This document shows, piece by piece, positions 7,501-15,219 of a stretch of DNA of 64,000 bases. The notes under the pieces are model-generated. The model saw only the letters and a program-made list of their open reading frames with translations. It was not told where the DNA came from and did no database searches. Numbering within the stretch: the first letter of the stretch is position 1; every line of letters starts with the position of its first letter. The stretch lies in NCBI GenBank assembly GCA_011250595.1, contig JAANMP010000016.1, positions 32,939 through 96,938 of the forward strand. Reading direction: 5' to 3'. Source of the stretch: Bacillus sp. MM2020_1. GTDB taxonomy: Bacteria; Bacillota; Bacilli; Bacillales; Cytobacillaceae. The position numbers and the translations under genes were made by a program.

Positions 7501-9222
7501 ATGTCAAATCCAGAAATCTTATATTCAGTTAAAGCGCAAAGAGGTCCTGTACTTCGTTGTAAGGGTTGGAGACAAGAAGCGATTTTAAGAATGCTTGAAA
7601 ACAATATGGAGAATGCTGAAAAACCAGAAGAGCTTGTCATTTATGGCGGAATCGGTAAAGCAGCCCGTAACTGGGAGTCTTACCATGCGATTGTGAAATC
7701 TTTAAAAGAACTTGAAGATAACGAAACACTTGTTGTTCAATCAGGTATGCCTGTAGCAATCTTCAAAACTCATAAATATGCACCAACGGTCGTAATGGCA
7801 ACGACAAATATTATGAAAGCAGACTGGCCGACTTTCTACGATCTTCAAGATAAAAACTTAACAATGTATGCGAACTATACAGCTGCCCCTTGGGAGTATA
7901 TCGGGACACAGGGTGTTATCCAAGGAACATTTGAGACTTTGTCCGCGATTGCACGCCTTCATTACGAAGACTCACTTGTTGGGAAAATCCTGTTAACAGC
8001 TGGCGCTGGCGGTATGGGTGGAAACCAAACGAGAGCGATGACCATGCACGGCGGTGTGGCTATTCTATGTGACTCTAATGTAGAGATTATTAACAGAAGG
8101 ATTGAAAAAGGCTTTATAGATGTATTAGCAGATTCATTGGATGATGCGATTGTGATGGCAAAACAATATGCAGCCGAAGGAAAACCACTAGGTGTGGCGG
8201 TTGTCGGAAACGCCGCTGATATTTTTGAAGAAGTCATTCAAAAAGGGTTCTTGCCAGATATTTCCACATCAATGACTCCTGGTCACGATCCGATCTCCTA
8301 CCTACCTTCTGGTTACACTGTCCAAGAGGCGGAAGAACTTCGTGATACGAATCGTGCATTATACTTAGAAAAGGCACGCGAAACAATGGTTCGTGAGTTG
8401 AAAGCATTGATCAAATTTATGGATTTAGGTGTGCACTCATTTGAATACGGAACAAGTCACCGTAAAGAATGTATCGATGCCGGCATGAATGAGAAAGAAG
8501 CTAAGCGTTTACCAGGTTTCGTAGCAGAATATATCCGTCCGCTCTTCTGTGAAGGACGTGGGCCTTTCCGCTGGATCTGTCTCTCAGGTGAAGCAGAAGA
8601 TTTAAGGAAAATTGATGATATGATCTTAGAAAAATTTAGCGATGACTTGCTTGTTACCCGTTGGATTAAGTTAGCTAAGGAACATATTCCTATTGAAGCG
8701 TTACCTGCACGTATTTGCTACATGGGCTTTGGTCAGCGCAAGGAATTTGCATTGGAAGTAAACGATATGATCAGACGCGGCGAGCTTGCCGGTCCTGTGG
8801 CATTCTCACGTGATAACTTAGATTCCGGTTCAATTGTGAATCCGACGTTTGAGTCTGAAAATATGAAAGATGGCGGGGACCTCATCTCTGACTGGCCGGT
8901 ATTGAATGGTTTATTGAACGCCGTAGGTATGTGTGATCTTATCGCACTGCAAGCGAACTATTCAATGGGGGAAGCGGTTCATACTGGTGTAACGATGGTC
9001 GCAGATGGAACAGCAGAATCGGACATGAGGTTGGAAGTGGCGATGACTGTGGACTCTGGAATCGGTGTTGTCCGCCATGCTCAAGCCGGTTATGAAACGG
9101 CCCAAGATGTTGCTAATGGAAAAGGGAAACTTACGAAGGAAAGCATCAAAATTCCATTATGGTGGTCACCAAAGGCAACTTTTGGACCTAAAGATTTAAA
9201 GCCCGAAAACATAAAGTCTTAA
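7501..9222 (+). CDS. hutU: Urocanate hydratase-like protein (divergent HutU family member)
   Basis: Classical urocanase adds water to urocanate to give imidazolone propionate, using a tightly bound NAD+ as electrophile. This 573-residue protein keeps many family features: QGVIQGTFET near 137, the NAD-binding glycine run GAGGMGG at 168-174, VVGNAADI, the catalytic-type cysteine in ARICYMGFGQR (Cys406), SRDNLDSGSI and DWPVLNGLLNAVG. It lacks the otherwise near-invariant HHGGGVGMG segment; the matching place reads LQANYSMGEAVHTG. It is also longer than the roughly 550 residues usual for Bacillus HutU. Adjacent hutI and hutH support a role in histidine breakdown, but an altered substrate is possible. 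The ATG is preceded by TTAGGAGG. It is first in the hut transcription unit under a sigma-54 promoter. Confidence 0.85.
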   Translation: MSNPEILYSVKAQRGPVLRCKGWRQEAILRMLENNMENAEKPEELVIYGGIGKAARNWESYHAIVKSLKELEDNETLVVQSGMPVAIFKTHKYAPTVVMATTNIMKADWPTFYDLQDKNLTMYANYTAAPWEYIGTQGVIQGTFETLSAIARLHYEDSLVGKILLTAGAGGMGGNQTRAMTMHGGVAILCDSNVEIINRRIEKGFIDVLADSLDDAIVMAKQYAAEGKPLGVAVVGNAADIFEEVIQKGFLPDISTSMTPGHDPISYLPSGYTVQEAEELRDTNRALYLEKARETMVRELKALIKFMDLGVHSFEYGTSHRKECIDAGMNEKEAKRLPGFVAEYIRPLFCEGRGPFRWICLSGEAEDLRKIDDMILEKFSDDLLVTRWIKLAKEHIPIEALPARICYMGFGQRKEFALEVNDMIRRGELAGPVAFSRDNLDSGSIVNPTFESENMKDGGDLISDWPVLNGLLNAVGMCDLIALQANYSMGEAVHTGVTMVADGTAESDMRLEVAMTVDSGIGVVRHAQAGYETAQDVANGKGKLTKESIKIPLWWSPKATFGPKDLKPENIKS

Positions 9223-9350
9223 TACTTTTAAAAATATAGGTAGAGATTCTAAAAAAAGTAGGATCTCTATCTATGTCTTCTTGCCCTTAAATCATATGGC
9301 TAAAGGAAAAATCTACATAGAATACTTTGTAAAGAGAGGAGTGTTGGATA

Positions 9351-10598
9351 GTGGAAACGATTTTAAAGACAAAGATTGATTTACTAATAACCAATGCGGC
9401 GGAAGTCGTTACCTGTATTGGCGCAGGCATGGGCGATATCGGGGTCATTGAAAATGCCTGGATTGCCATTAACGATGGCAAAATAGCTGGTGTTGGAACC
9501 GAAACGGAGATTAAAGAAGATTTTGATTTAAGGCAATCAATTATCATTGACGTCTCTGGAAAAGTGGTTGCCCCCGGATTTGTTGATGCCCACACACATT
9601 TAGTTTTCTTTGGAACACGTGTTGAAGAGTATGCAGCAAAACTAGCGGGAAATACCCCCGAAAAGTTGAAGGAACTAGGGATCACAACCGGTCCGAACAG
9701 AACGGTTGAACTCACACGAAATACACCGGAAAATGAGTTATTTAAACAATCAAAGAAGCGCGTACTGACAATGCTTGAATATGGGATAACCACTATTGAA
9801 AGCAAAAGCGGATACGGATTAACGACTGAAAGTGAGATCAAAATCCTAGAGGTAGGCAGGAGGCTGAATGAAGAAACACCTCTTGATGTATTAAATACAT
9901 TTTTAGGAGCGCATGGATTTCCTGAAAATTTAACAAAAAGTGAATACCTTGAAGTAATCATTAACGAGATGATCCCACAAGTAGGCGAGCGTAGATTAGC
10001 GGAATTTTGTGATGTTTGGTGTGATGATGGCTATTTTACAGCTGAAGAATCTGAAATCATCTTGAAAGCTGGTTTGGAATACGGGATGAAACCAAAAATT
10101 CATGCAGATGCCTACTCCTATATTGGTGGGACAGATTTAGCAGCAAAAATGAAAATGGTATCAGTCGACCATCTAAACTATACACCAGTAGAAGTAATGA
10201 AAAAACTTGCAGAGGCAAATGTAACGGGAGTATTGATGCCGGCATTAGATTTTGCAGTGGGGCATAAGCGTCCATTTGACGCTAGGGAGATGCTCGACTT
10301 GGGCATGAATATCGCACTGGCAACAGATCTCTGTCCGGCATGCTACACAGAATCTATGCAATTTGTTATCAATCTAGCGTGCAAATTGTATAAATTCTCA
10401 GTCGAGGAAGCGATAAAGGCAGCTACGTATGGGGGAGCAAAGGCACTTGATCTCGATGATAGAGGGGTAATCCAGGCAGGGAAAATAGCTGACCTGCAAA
10501 TTTGGGATGTACCGACATATAAGCATATCGCTTACGAACTAGGAACAAATATCGTTGAAACAGTTATCAAAAACGGGAAAGTCGTCGTCGGCCAGTAA
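9351..10598 (+). CDS. hutI: Imidazolonepropionase
   Basis: This amidohydrolase-superfamily enzyme opens 4-imidazolone-5-propionate to N-formimino-L-glutamate, the third step of histidine degradation. It is 415 residues, the normal HutI length. It shows the metal-binding HTH (His81, His83) in VDAHTHLVFFGTRVEEY, the substrate-loop YGLTTESE, the ligand-bearing KIHADAY and DHLNY segments and the ATDLCPAC motif with the catalytic Asp. The start is GTG with AGAGAGGAG upstream; no ATG lies close by. The 128-bp gap after hutU contains only a weak TAGAGAT/ATCTCTA hairpin with no T-run, so read-through from hutU is likely. Confidence 0.95.
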   Translation: METILKTKIDLLITNAAEVVTCIGAGMGDIGVIENAWIAINDGKIAGVGTETEIKEDFDLRQSIIIDVSGKVVAPGFVDAHTHLVFFGTRVEEYAAKLAGNTPEKLKELGITTGPNRTVELTRNTPENELFKQSKKRVLTMLEYGITTIESKSGYGLTTESEIKILEVGRRLNEETPLDVLNTFLGAHGFPENLTKSEYLEVIINEMIPQVGERRLAEFCDVWCDDGYFTAEESEIILKAGLEYGMKPKIHADAYSYIGGTDLAAKMKMVSVDHLNYTPVEVMKKLAEANVTGVLMPALDFAVGHKRPFDAREMLDLGMNIALATDLCPACYTESMQFVINLACKLYKFSVEEAIKAATYGGAKALDLDDRGVIQAGKIADLQIWDVPTYKHIAYELGTNIVETVIKNGKVVVGQ

Positions 10599-10626
10599 GT
10601 TAATAGATTCATAGGAGGGAAAATAA

Positions 10627-11796
10627 ATGAAAATGAATCAAGTAACCAGAGCTGCTGAATATGTAAATGCAGAACGATTACAGGAGCTATTTTTAGAATT
10701 AGCAAAAATTAATGCACCAAGCACAAAAGAACAACTTGTTGCAGAGTATCTAAAAGAAGTACTGCCAAAACTCGGTTTTACCTTGGAATTTGATAAAGCA
10801 AATGAAAATTTTGAAGGGGAAGTTGGTAACCTGATTGCCTGGCGTGAAGGAACAGATCCATCGATCCCGCCGTTATTTTTTTCAACACATATGGATACCG
10901 TTCTCCCAACCGAAGGGTTAAAGCCAGTTATTAAAGATGGCATCATTTATTCGGACGGAACGACGATTTTGGGTGCTGATGATCGAGCCGCATTGGCCGC
11001 TTATTTAGAAGCGATTCAGGCAATCATCGACAGCGGGGTTCCACATGGTCCTATCGAATTTATTCTAACCGTCAATGAACAGCCTGGTCTTGTCGGGGCA
11101 ACCTATATGGATTACAGCAAAGCGAAAAGTAAAACTGGCTATATTTTCGACAGCAGCGGGGATGTCGGTCAAATCATTCTAAAGGGGCCATACAGCAGCC
11201 GAATCTGGATGGAAGTTCAAGGTAAGGCTGCTCATATTGCCCTAAATGCCGAAGAAGGAAAAAGCGCCATTCTAATAGCAGCCGAAGGATTGGCAAAAAT
11301 GAAGCTTGGTGAAATTGATGATGAGACGCTTGCAAATATTGGGATTATCAGAGGTGGAGAACTTACATCGATTATTCCGGGAAGTGTAACCATTGCCGGG
11401 GAAGTGCGCAGTTTTTCAAAAGAAAAGCTAGACGCTCAACTGAAGCAGATGGAAGAAGTGATGCAGCAAGCGGCTGAAAAGAACGGTGGAAAAGTGCAGG
11501 TCAGTATTGAGAAGAAATATCTTGGGTTTGATATTCCTAAGGATGATATTTTAGTGAAAACAGTAGAAGAAGCGGCGAAAAATATTAAGGTGAATTCCTA
11601 TTTAACAGAAACTTTGGGCGGTGCAGATACAAATGTATTAAATGAAAATGGATTAACCTGCTTGACGCTCGGTCTAGGTTTTCAAAATATCCATTCATTT
11701 AGAGAGTGTATAAGCATTGAAAACCTTGTTAACACAGGGAGATTAACAGCAGCATTAATTGAACAGTGGTATGCCAACCATAAAAACTCTTATTAA
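10627..11796 (+). CDS. M20-family metallopeptidase, PepT-like
   Basis: This is a 389-residue cytoplasmic zinc-dependent exopeptidase or amidohydrolase. Visible parts are the STHMDTV metal-ligand motif, the GADDRAALAAYLEAI segment, the dimerisation lid around GKAAHIALNAEEG, and the C-terminal LGGADTNV and NIHSFREC ligands. At the position where M20 enzymes normally have Glu-Glu (catalytic base and bridging ligand), this protein reads NEQPGLVGA, so the second Glu is Gln. The SD is AGGAGGG, 28 bp after hutI. Its place between hutI and hutH suggests it frees histidine or an intermediate from a peptide or amide, but the substrate is unknown. Confidence 0.88.
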   Translation: MKMNQVTRAAEYVNAERLQELFLELAKINAPSTKEQLVAEYLKEVLPKLGFTLEFDKANENFEGEVGNLIAWREGTDPSIPPLFFSTHMDTVLPTEGLKPVIKDGIIYSDGTTILGADDRAALAAYLEAIQAIIDSGVPHGPIEFILTVNEQPGLVGATYMDYSKAKSKTGYIFDSSGDVGQIILKGPYSSRIWMEVQGKAAHIALNAEEGKSAILIAAEGLAKMKLGEIDDETLANIGIIRGGELTSIIPGSVTIAGEVRSFSKEKLDAQLKQMEEVMQQAAEKNGGKVQVSIEKKYLGFDIPKDDILVKTVEEAAKNIKVNSYLTETLGGADTNVLNENGLTCLTLGLGFQNIHSFRECISIENLVNTGRLTAALIEQWYANHKNSY

Positions 11797-11916
11797 AACT
11801 TTGTGCTTAGTTTTCCCATGAAGCTAGCCTAATATATTTTTTGTGCTATTGTATACACTATCTTTGGAACATTTGATATAGTCAGAATAATTTTCCTCAA
11901 GGGGGTTGGACATAGG

Positions 11917-13440
11917 ATGAGTAAAAGTGAATTAGTCGGATTAAAATTGATAGAACTAGATGGTCTTACGCTTGATCGTCACAAGGTGGAAAACGTTTCC
12001 AAAGGGAATGCGATAGTCGCCATACCGGAGAAAAGCCTTGTGAGAGTACGGGCCAGTCGTAGTCGAATTGAAAAACAAATCAATGATGGGAAAGTAGTAT
12101 ACGGTGTTAATACTGGTTTCGGTAAACTAAGTGATATCGAGATAGATAGAGAAGATATTGGAAAGTTGCAGCTGAATTTATTACGGGCAGATGCGGTTGG
12201 TGTAGGTGACCCACTCCCAACTCCAGTGGTGAGGGCAATGATGACATTAAGGGCAAATTCACTGGCGAAAGGATTCTCAGGAATTAGAGAAGAAACACTA
12301 AAGCTTCTAGTTGATATGATTAATGAAGGTGTTCATCCAGTTGTTCCTAGTAAGGGTTCCGTCGGTGCAAGTGGTGATTTAGCTCCACTTTCACATATCG
12401 CAATCGTATTAGTTGGGGAAGGGAAGGCAGAATACAAAGGAGAAATCCTTCCTGGGGGCGAAGCACTTAAACGGGCAGGGCTTCAACCAGTTGTGCTGGA
12501 GGCAAAGGAGGGGCTAGCCCTAATTAATGGAACACAGTGTATGTCAGGAGTGGGTGTCATAGCCCTTAACGAAGCAGAACGTGTGGGCCTCGCCGCTGAT
12601 ATGGCAGCGTGCTTAACAATGGAAGCACTAAAAGGGATTATTTCTGCATTTGACAGCGAATTATTAGCCGTCCGCCCGCATCCAGAGTTGGAATTCGTGG
12701 CATCACGAATGAGAAAATGGCTTGAAGGCAGTAAACGAATCACGCATCAAGGTGAAATCCGTGTTCAAGATTCGTACTCCATCCGCTGTATCCCACAAGT
12801 ACATGGTGCATCATGGCAAGCATTTAATTATGTAGATGAAAGACTGTTAGTTGAAATGAACTCAGCAACAGACAATCCTATTGTTTTAGAAAGCGGAGAG
12901 GTCATCTCAGGGGGGCACTTTCACGGACAGCCGATTGCTTTGTCAATGGACTTTCTGAAGGTTGCTGCAGCAGAATGGGCGAATATTTCTGAGCGAAGAA
13001 CGGAACGGCTCGTTAACCCTCAATTAAGTGGACTTTCACCATTCTTAGCCGTGGACCCAGGGTTAGAATGCGGCTTGATGGTTGCTCAGTATGCAGCAGC
13101 CTCACTCGTTTCTGAGAATAAAGTGCTTGCGCATCCAGCAAGTGTTGATTCTATTCCGACCTCTGCAAATCAGGAAGACCATGTCAGCATGGGTACCATT
13201 GCCTCACGTCAAGCTCGGGAGATCATTCACAACTCTGCCCGAGTAATTGCCATTGAGATGATCTGTGCTTCCCAAGCCATTTACTTGGAAAATGCGGAAA
13301 AAGAATTAGCACCTGCAACACGTGCTTACTTAGAAAAAATCCGTAATATTTGTCCGCCGCTTGAAACGGACCGGGCGATTTCAGATCAAATGGAAGAACT
13401 CGCACAATTTATTCTAAAAGATAACTCATTAAGAGCATAA
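11917..13440 (+). CDS. hutH: Histidine ammonia-lyase
   Basis: HutH removes ammonia from L-histidine to form trans-urocanate using a self-made MIO cofactor. The Ala-Ser-Gly triad that forms MIO is at 151-153 in GSVGASGDLAPLSH. Other family motifs are YGVNTGFGKLS, LVGEGKAEY, GTQCMSGVGV, ATDNPIV and SVDSIPTSANQEDHVSMG. Its 507 residues match Bacillus HutH. The SD is AAGGGGGTTGG. A near-perfect cre-like palindrome lies inside the gene at 11987-12001. A 120-bp gap separates it from the peptidase gene with no clear terminator. A broken paralogue is at 16817-17396. Confidence 0.97.
   Translation: MSKSELVGLKLIELDGLTLDRHKVENVSKGNAIVAIPEKSLVRVRASRSRIEKQINDGKVVYGVNTGFGKLSDIEIDREDIGKLQLNLLRADAVGVGDPLPTPVVRAMMTLRANSLAKGFSGIREETLKLLVDMINEGVHPVVPSKGSVGASGDLAPLSHIAIVLVGEGKAEYKGEILPGGEALKRAGLQPVVLEAKEGLALINGTQCMSGVGVIALNEAERVGLAADMAACLTMEALKGIISAFDSELLAVRPHPELEFVASRMRKWLEGSKRITHQGEIRVQDSYSIRCIPQVHGASWQAFNYVDERLLVEMNSATDNPIVLESGEVISGGHFHGQPIALSMDFLKVAAAEWANISERRTERLVNPQLSGLSPFLAVDPGLECGLMVAQYAAASLVSENKVLAHPASVDSIPTSANQEDHVSMGTIASRQAREIIHNSARVIAIEMICASQAIYLENAEKELAPATRAYLEKIRNICPPLETDRAISDQMEELAQFILKDNSLRA
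11987..12001. promoter_or_regulatory. Putative intragenic cre (CcpA) site in hutH
   Basis: TGGAAAACGTTTCCA is a near-perfect palindrome. Aligned on the central CG, it matches 13 of 14 positions of the Bacillus cre consensus TGWAARCGYTWNCW. It lies about 70 bases into hutH, where bound CcpA could block elongation. The function is inferred from the motif only. Confidence 0.45.
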
Positions 13441-13534
13441 GAAAGAGGAGGTGACCTTTAATTACATGAACAACAGATTAATGGGCACTTCTTTTTTTGA
13501 AGTTCTTTAAATCGAAAAAGAGTGGGTGAAAAAG

Positions 13535-14713
13535 ATGATCGAAACAAAGAAGATAGAGGATGTATTAGAAGCCGTCAAGGATGAAGTAGTGGAATGGAGA
13601 AGATATTTTCATCAAAATCCCGAGCTATCTTATCAAGAAGTGAACACTTCCCAATTCGTATTTGATACGCTAAAGGCATTTGGAAATTTAGAAGTAACGA
13701 GACCAACAAAAACGAGTGTCATGGCTAGGTTACTTGGGGCACGACCAGGTAAAGTATTAGCAATGAGAGCAGATATGGACGCATTGCCTATTAAGGAAGA
13801 AACATGTTTGCCCTTCGCCTCAAAAAACCCAGGGGTCATGCATGCCTGTGGACATGATGGCCACACAGCTATGTTATTAGGTGCTGCTAAAATCCTTGTT
13901 CAAATGCAAGATCAAATCGAAGGGGAAGTAAGATTTATTTTTCAGCATGCAGAGGAAGCATTCCCTGGAGGTGCTAAGGAAATGATGGCGGCTGGTGTCC
14001 TTGAGGGAGTTGATGAAATTATTGGCCTTCATGTGTTTTCATTCATACCAGAAGGGAAAATCGGCATTGCTTATGGACATTTTACTGCAAATTCCGATAC
14101 ATTCGATATTGAAGTTGTTGGTAAAGGGGGCCATTCTTCCCAACCGCAAGATTCTGTAGATCCGATTGCGATTGGAGCACAGGTAGTGACGAACCTGCAG
14201 CATATCATTTCACGTAATGTAGATCCAACGGAAAGAGTAGTCGTTTCCATTACAGAATTCCACGGTGGAACGGCAAAAAATATTATCCCTGATACCATTA
14301 AGATTGGTGGTAGTGTTAGAAGTTTTAGCCAGGAAGTGCGTGTAGAAGTTTCAAAGCTGATCGAAAAGATTACCAAGGGGATCACAGAGGCCCATAATGC
14401 TTCATATGTCTATCATTATGAATTTGGATATGCCTCGGTCTTTAACAACCATGACACAACAAAGAAAATGGAAAGATTGATAGAAGAGGAAATGGGTTCC
14501 GAATATATTTTGAAAGTCTCTCCCTTTATGGGCGGTGAAGATTTCTCCGCATTTTTACAGGAGGTCCCAGGTTGTTTTATCGGTATAGGAGCTTCGTTTA
14601 AGGAAGCAGAACGAAATTATCCACATCACCATCCGCGTTTTGACATCGATGAAAATTCTTTACAAACTGGGCTGAAACTTCTAGTGAATGCTCCGTTTCA
14701 CCTATTAAAATAA
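13535..14713 (+). CDS. M20-family amidohydrolase (N-acyl amino acid / hippurate hydrolase type)
   Basis: This is a cytoplasmic metal-dependent hydrolase of about 392 residues that cleaves acyl or aromatic-acyl groups from amino acids. Family motifs are FHQNPELSYQEVNTS, MRADMDALPIKEET, the MHACGHDGHTAMLLG ligand block, the HAEEAFPGGAKEM catalytic Glu-Glu block, and FMGGEDFSAFL near the C-terminus. Unlike the M20 enzyme at 10627, its Glu-Glu pair is intact. ATG 13535 has GGGTG six bases upstream; an in-frame GTG at 13526 is possible. It follows hutH and probably belongs to the same unit, perhaps releasing histidine or related amino acids from N-acyl forms taken up by the LivK-type system. Confidence 0.9.
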   Translation: MIETKKIEDVLEAVKDEVVEWRRYFHQNPELSYQEVNTSQFVFDTLKAFGNLEVTRPTKTSVMARLLGARPGKVLAMRADMDALPIKEETCLPFASKNPGVMHACGHDGHTAMLLGAAKILVQMQDQIEGEVRFIFQHAEEAFPGGAKEMMAAGVLEGVDEIIGLHVFSFIPEGKIGIAYGHFTANSDTFDIEVVGKGGHSSQPQDSVDPIAIGAQVVTNLQHIISRNVDPTERVVVSITEFHGGTAKNIIPDTIKIGGSVRSFSQEVRVEVSKLIEKITKGITEAHNASYVYHYEFGYASVFNNHDTTKKMERLIEEEMGSEYILKVSPFMGGEDFSAFLQEVPGCFIGIGASFKEAERNYPHHHPRFDIDENSLQTGLKLLVNAPFHLLK

Positions 14714-14751
14714 GAAATTACTCCATGAGCGACAAACACTTTTTGCTATGG

Positions 14752-14772
14752 TTGAGCTATTTTTTAGCTCAA
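14752..14772. terminator. Hairpin after the M20 amidohydrolase gene
   Basis: TTGAGCTA pairs with TAGCTCAA around a T5 loop, with possible outer pairing of ACAAAC with GTTTGT. There is no long T-run after it, so termination is only moderately supported. Confidence 0.4.
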
Positions 14773-14841
14773 TCTGTTTGTGGAAGTCAGAATTTTTGGA
14801 TTTATAGTTTTTGATTTTAATAAAAATAAAGGGAGCTAATT

Positions 14842-14889
14842 ATGAAAGTGCTTACTTTAATAAAAAAAATAGTAGAGATCCAAATTTAG
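14842..14889 (+). other. 15-codon mini-ORF overlapping a terminator, possible remnant of a binding-protein gene
   Basis: ATG with GGGAGC upstream opens a 15-codon frame (KVLTLIKKIVEIQI) ending in TAG. Its start region, TAATTATGAAAGTGCTTA, closely matches that of the binding-protein gene at 17578 (TAATTATGAAAGCGCTTA). It may be the decayed start of a duplicated lipoprotein gene, or a leader peptide for the symporter operon. Confidence 0.25.
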
Positions 14890-14911
14890 ATTAGATCTAT
14901 ACTATTTTTTA
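14863..14911 (+). terminator. Terminator or attenuator upstream of the DUF3311/SSS operon
   Basis: AAAAAAATAGTAGAGATC pairs with GATCTATACTATTTTTT (one mismatch), followed by TTATTTTT. The 5' arm overlaps the mini-ORF at 14842. Confidence 0.65.
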
Positions 14912-15024
14912 TTTTTGTTGGTATTTACATATCTATTATCAGAAATAGCATGTAGTTGTTCTTTCCTTGTTGGTGTTAGTTTGTATTGCTGCGATAAAGT
15001 TTTTTAAAAAATCGGGGGTAATTT

Positions 15025-15219
15025 ATGAAAAAAATTTGTGTTTTGCTTTCTGTCATCCCTTTCATTGGATCGCTTACCGTCATGAACCGTGTGGAGCCTT
15101 ATATTCTCGGGCTCCCATTCATTATATTTTGGTCAGCAGCATGGTTAATACTTTCAGCAGTATGTATGGGTATTAGTAATTTACTGTACCCGATTGAAGA
15201 GGACGGTGAAGAGGTATGA
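15025..15219 (+). CDS. DUF3311 small membrane protein (YhjC-like)
   Basis: This is a 64-residue protein with two hydrophobic segments separated by the short PYILGLPFI stretch, and an acidic tail (EEDGEEV). The pattern fits DUF3311, a family that commonly sits directly before a sodium:solute symporter, as in B. subtilis yhjC-yhjB. The SD is GGGGG before ATG 15025. The stop overlaps the symporter start by four bases (ATGA), so the two are translationally coupled. It is probably an accessory subunit of the symporter; its function is not established. Confidence 0.88.
   Translation: MKKICVLLSVIPFIGSLTVMNRVEPYILGLPFIIFWSAAWLILSAVCMGISNLLYPIEEDGEEV

Noticed and set aside
9287..9961. 224-codon open frame on the minus strand opposite hutI
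   Set aside because: It lies wholly against a clear hutI coding region, has Ser/Pro/Thr-rich low-quality composition typical of antisense frames and no ribosome site.
13466..13510. 14-codon frame after a strong SD (GAGGAGGTGA) between hutH and the M20 gene
   Set aside because: The SD-to-ATG spacing (about 13 bases) is too long and the peptide has no recognisable character; kept only as a curiosity.
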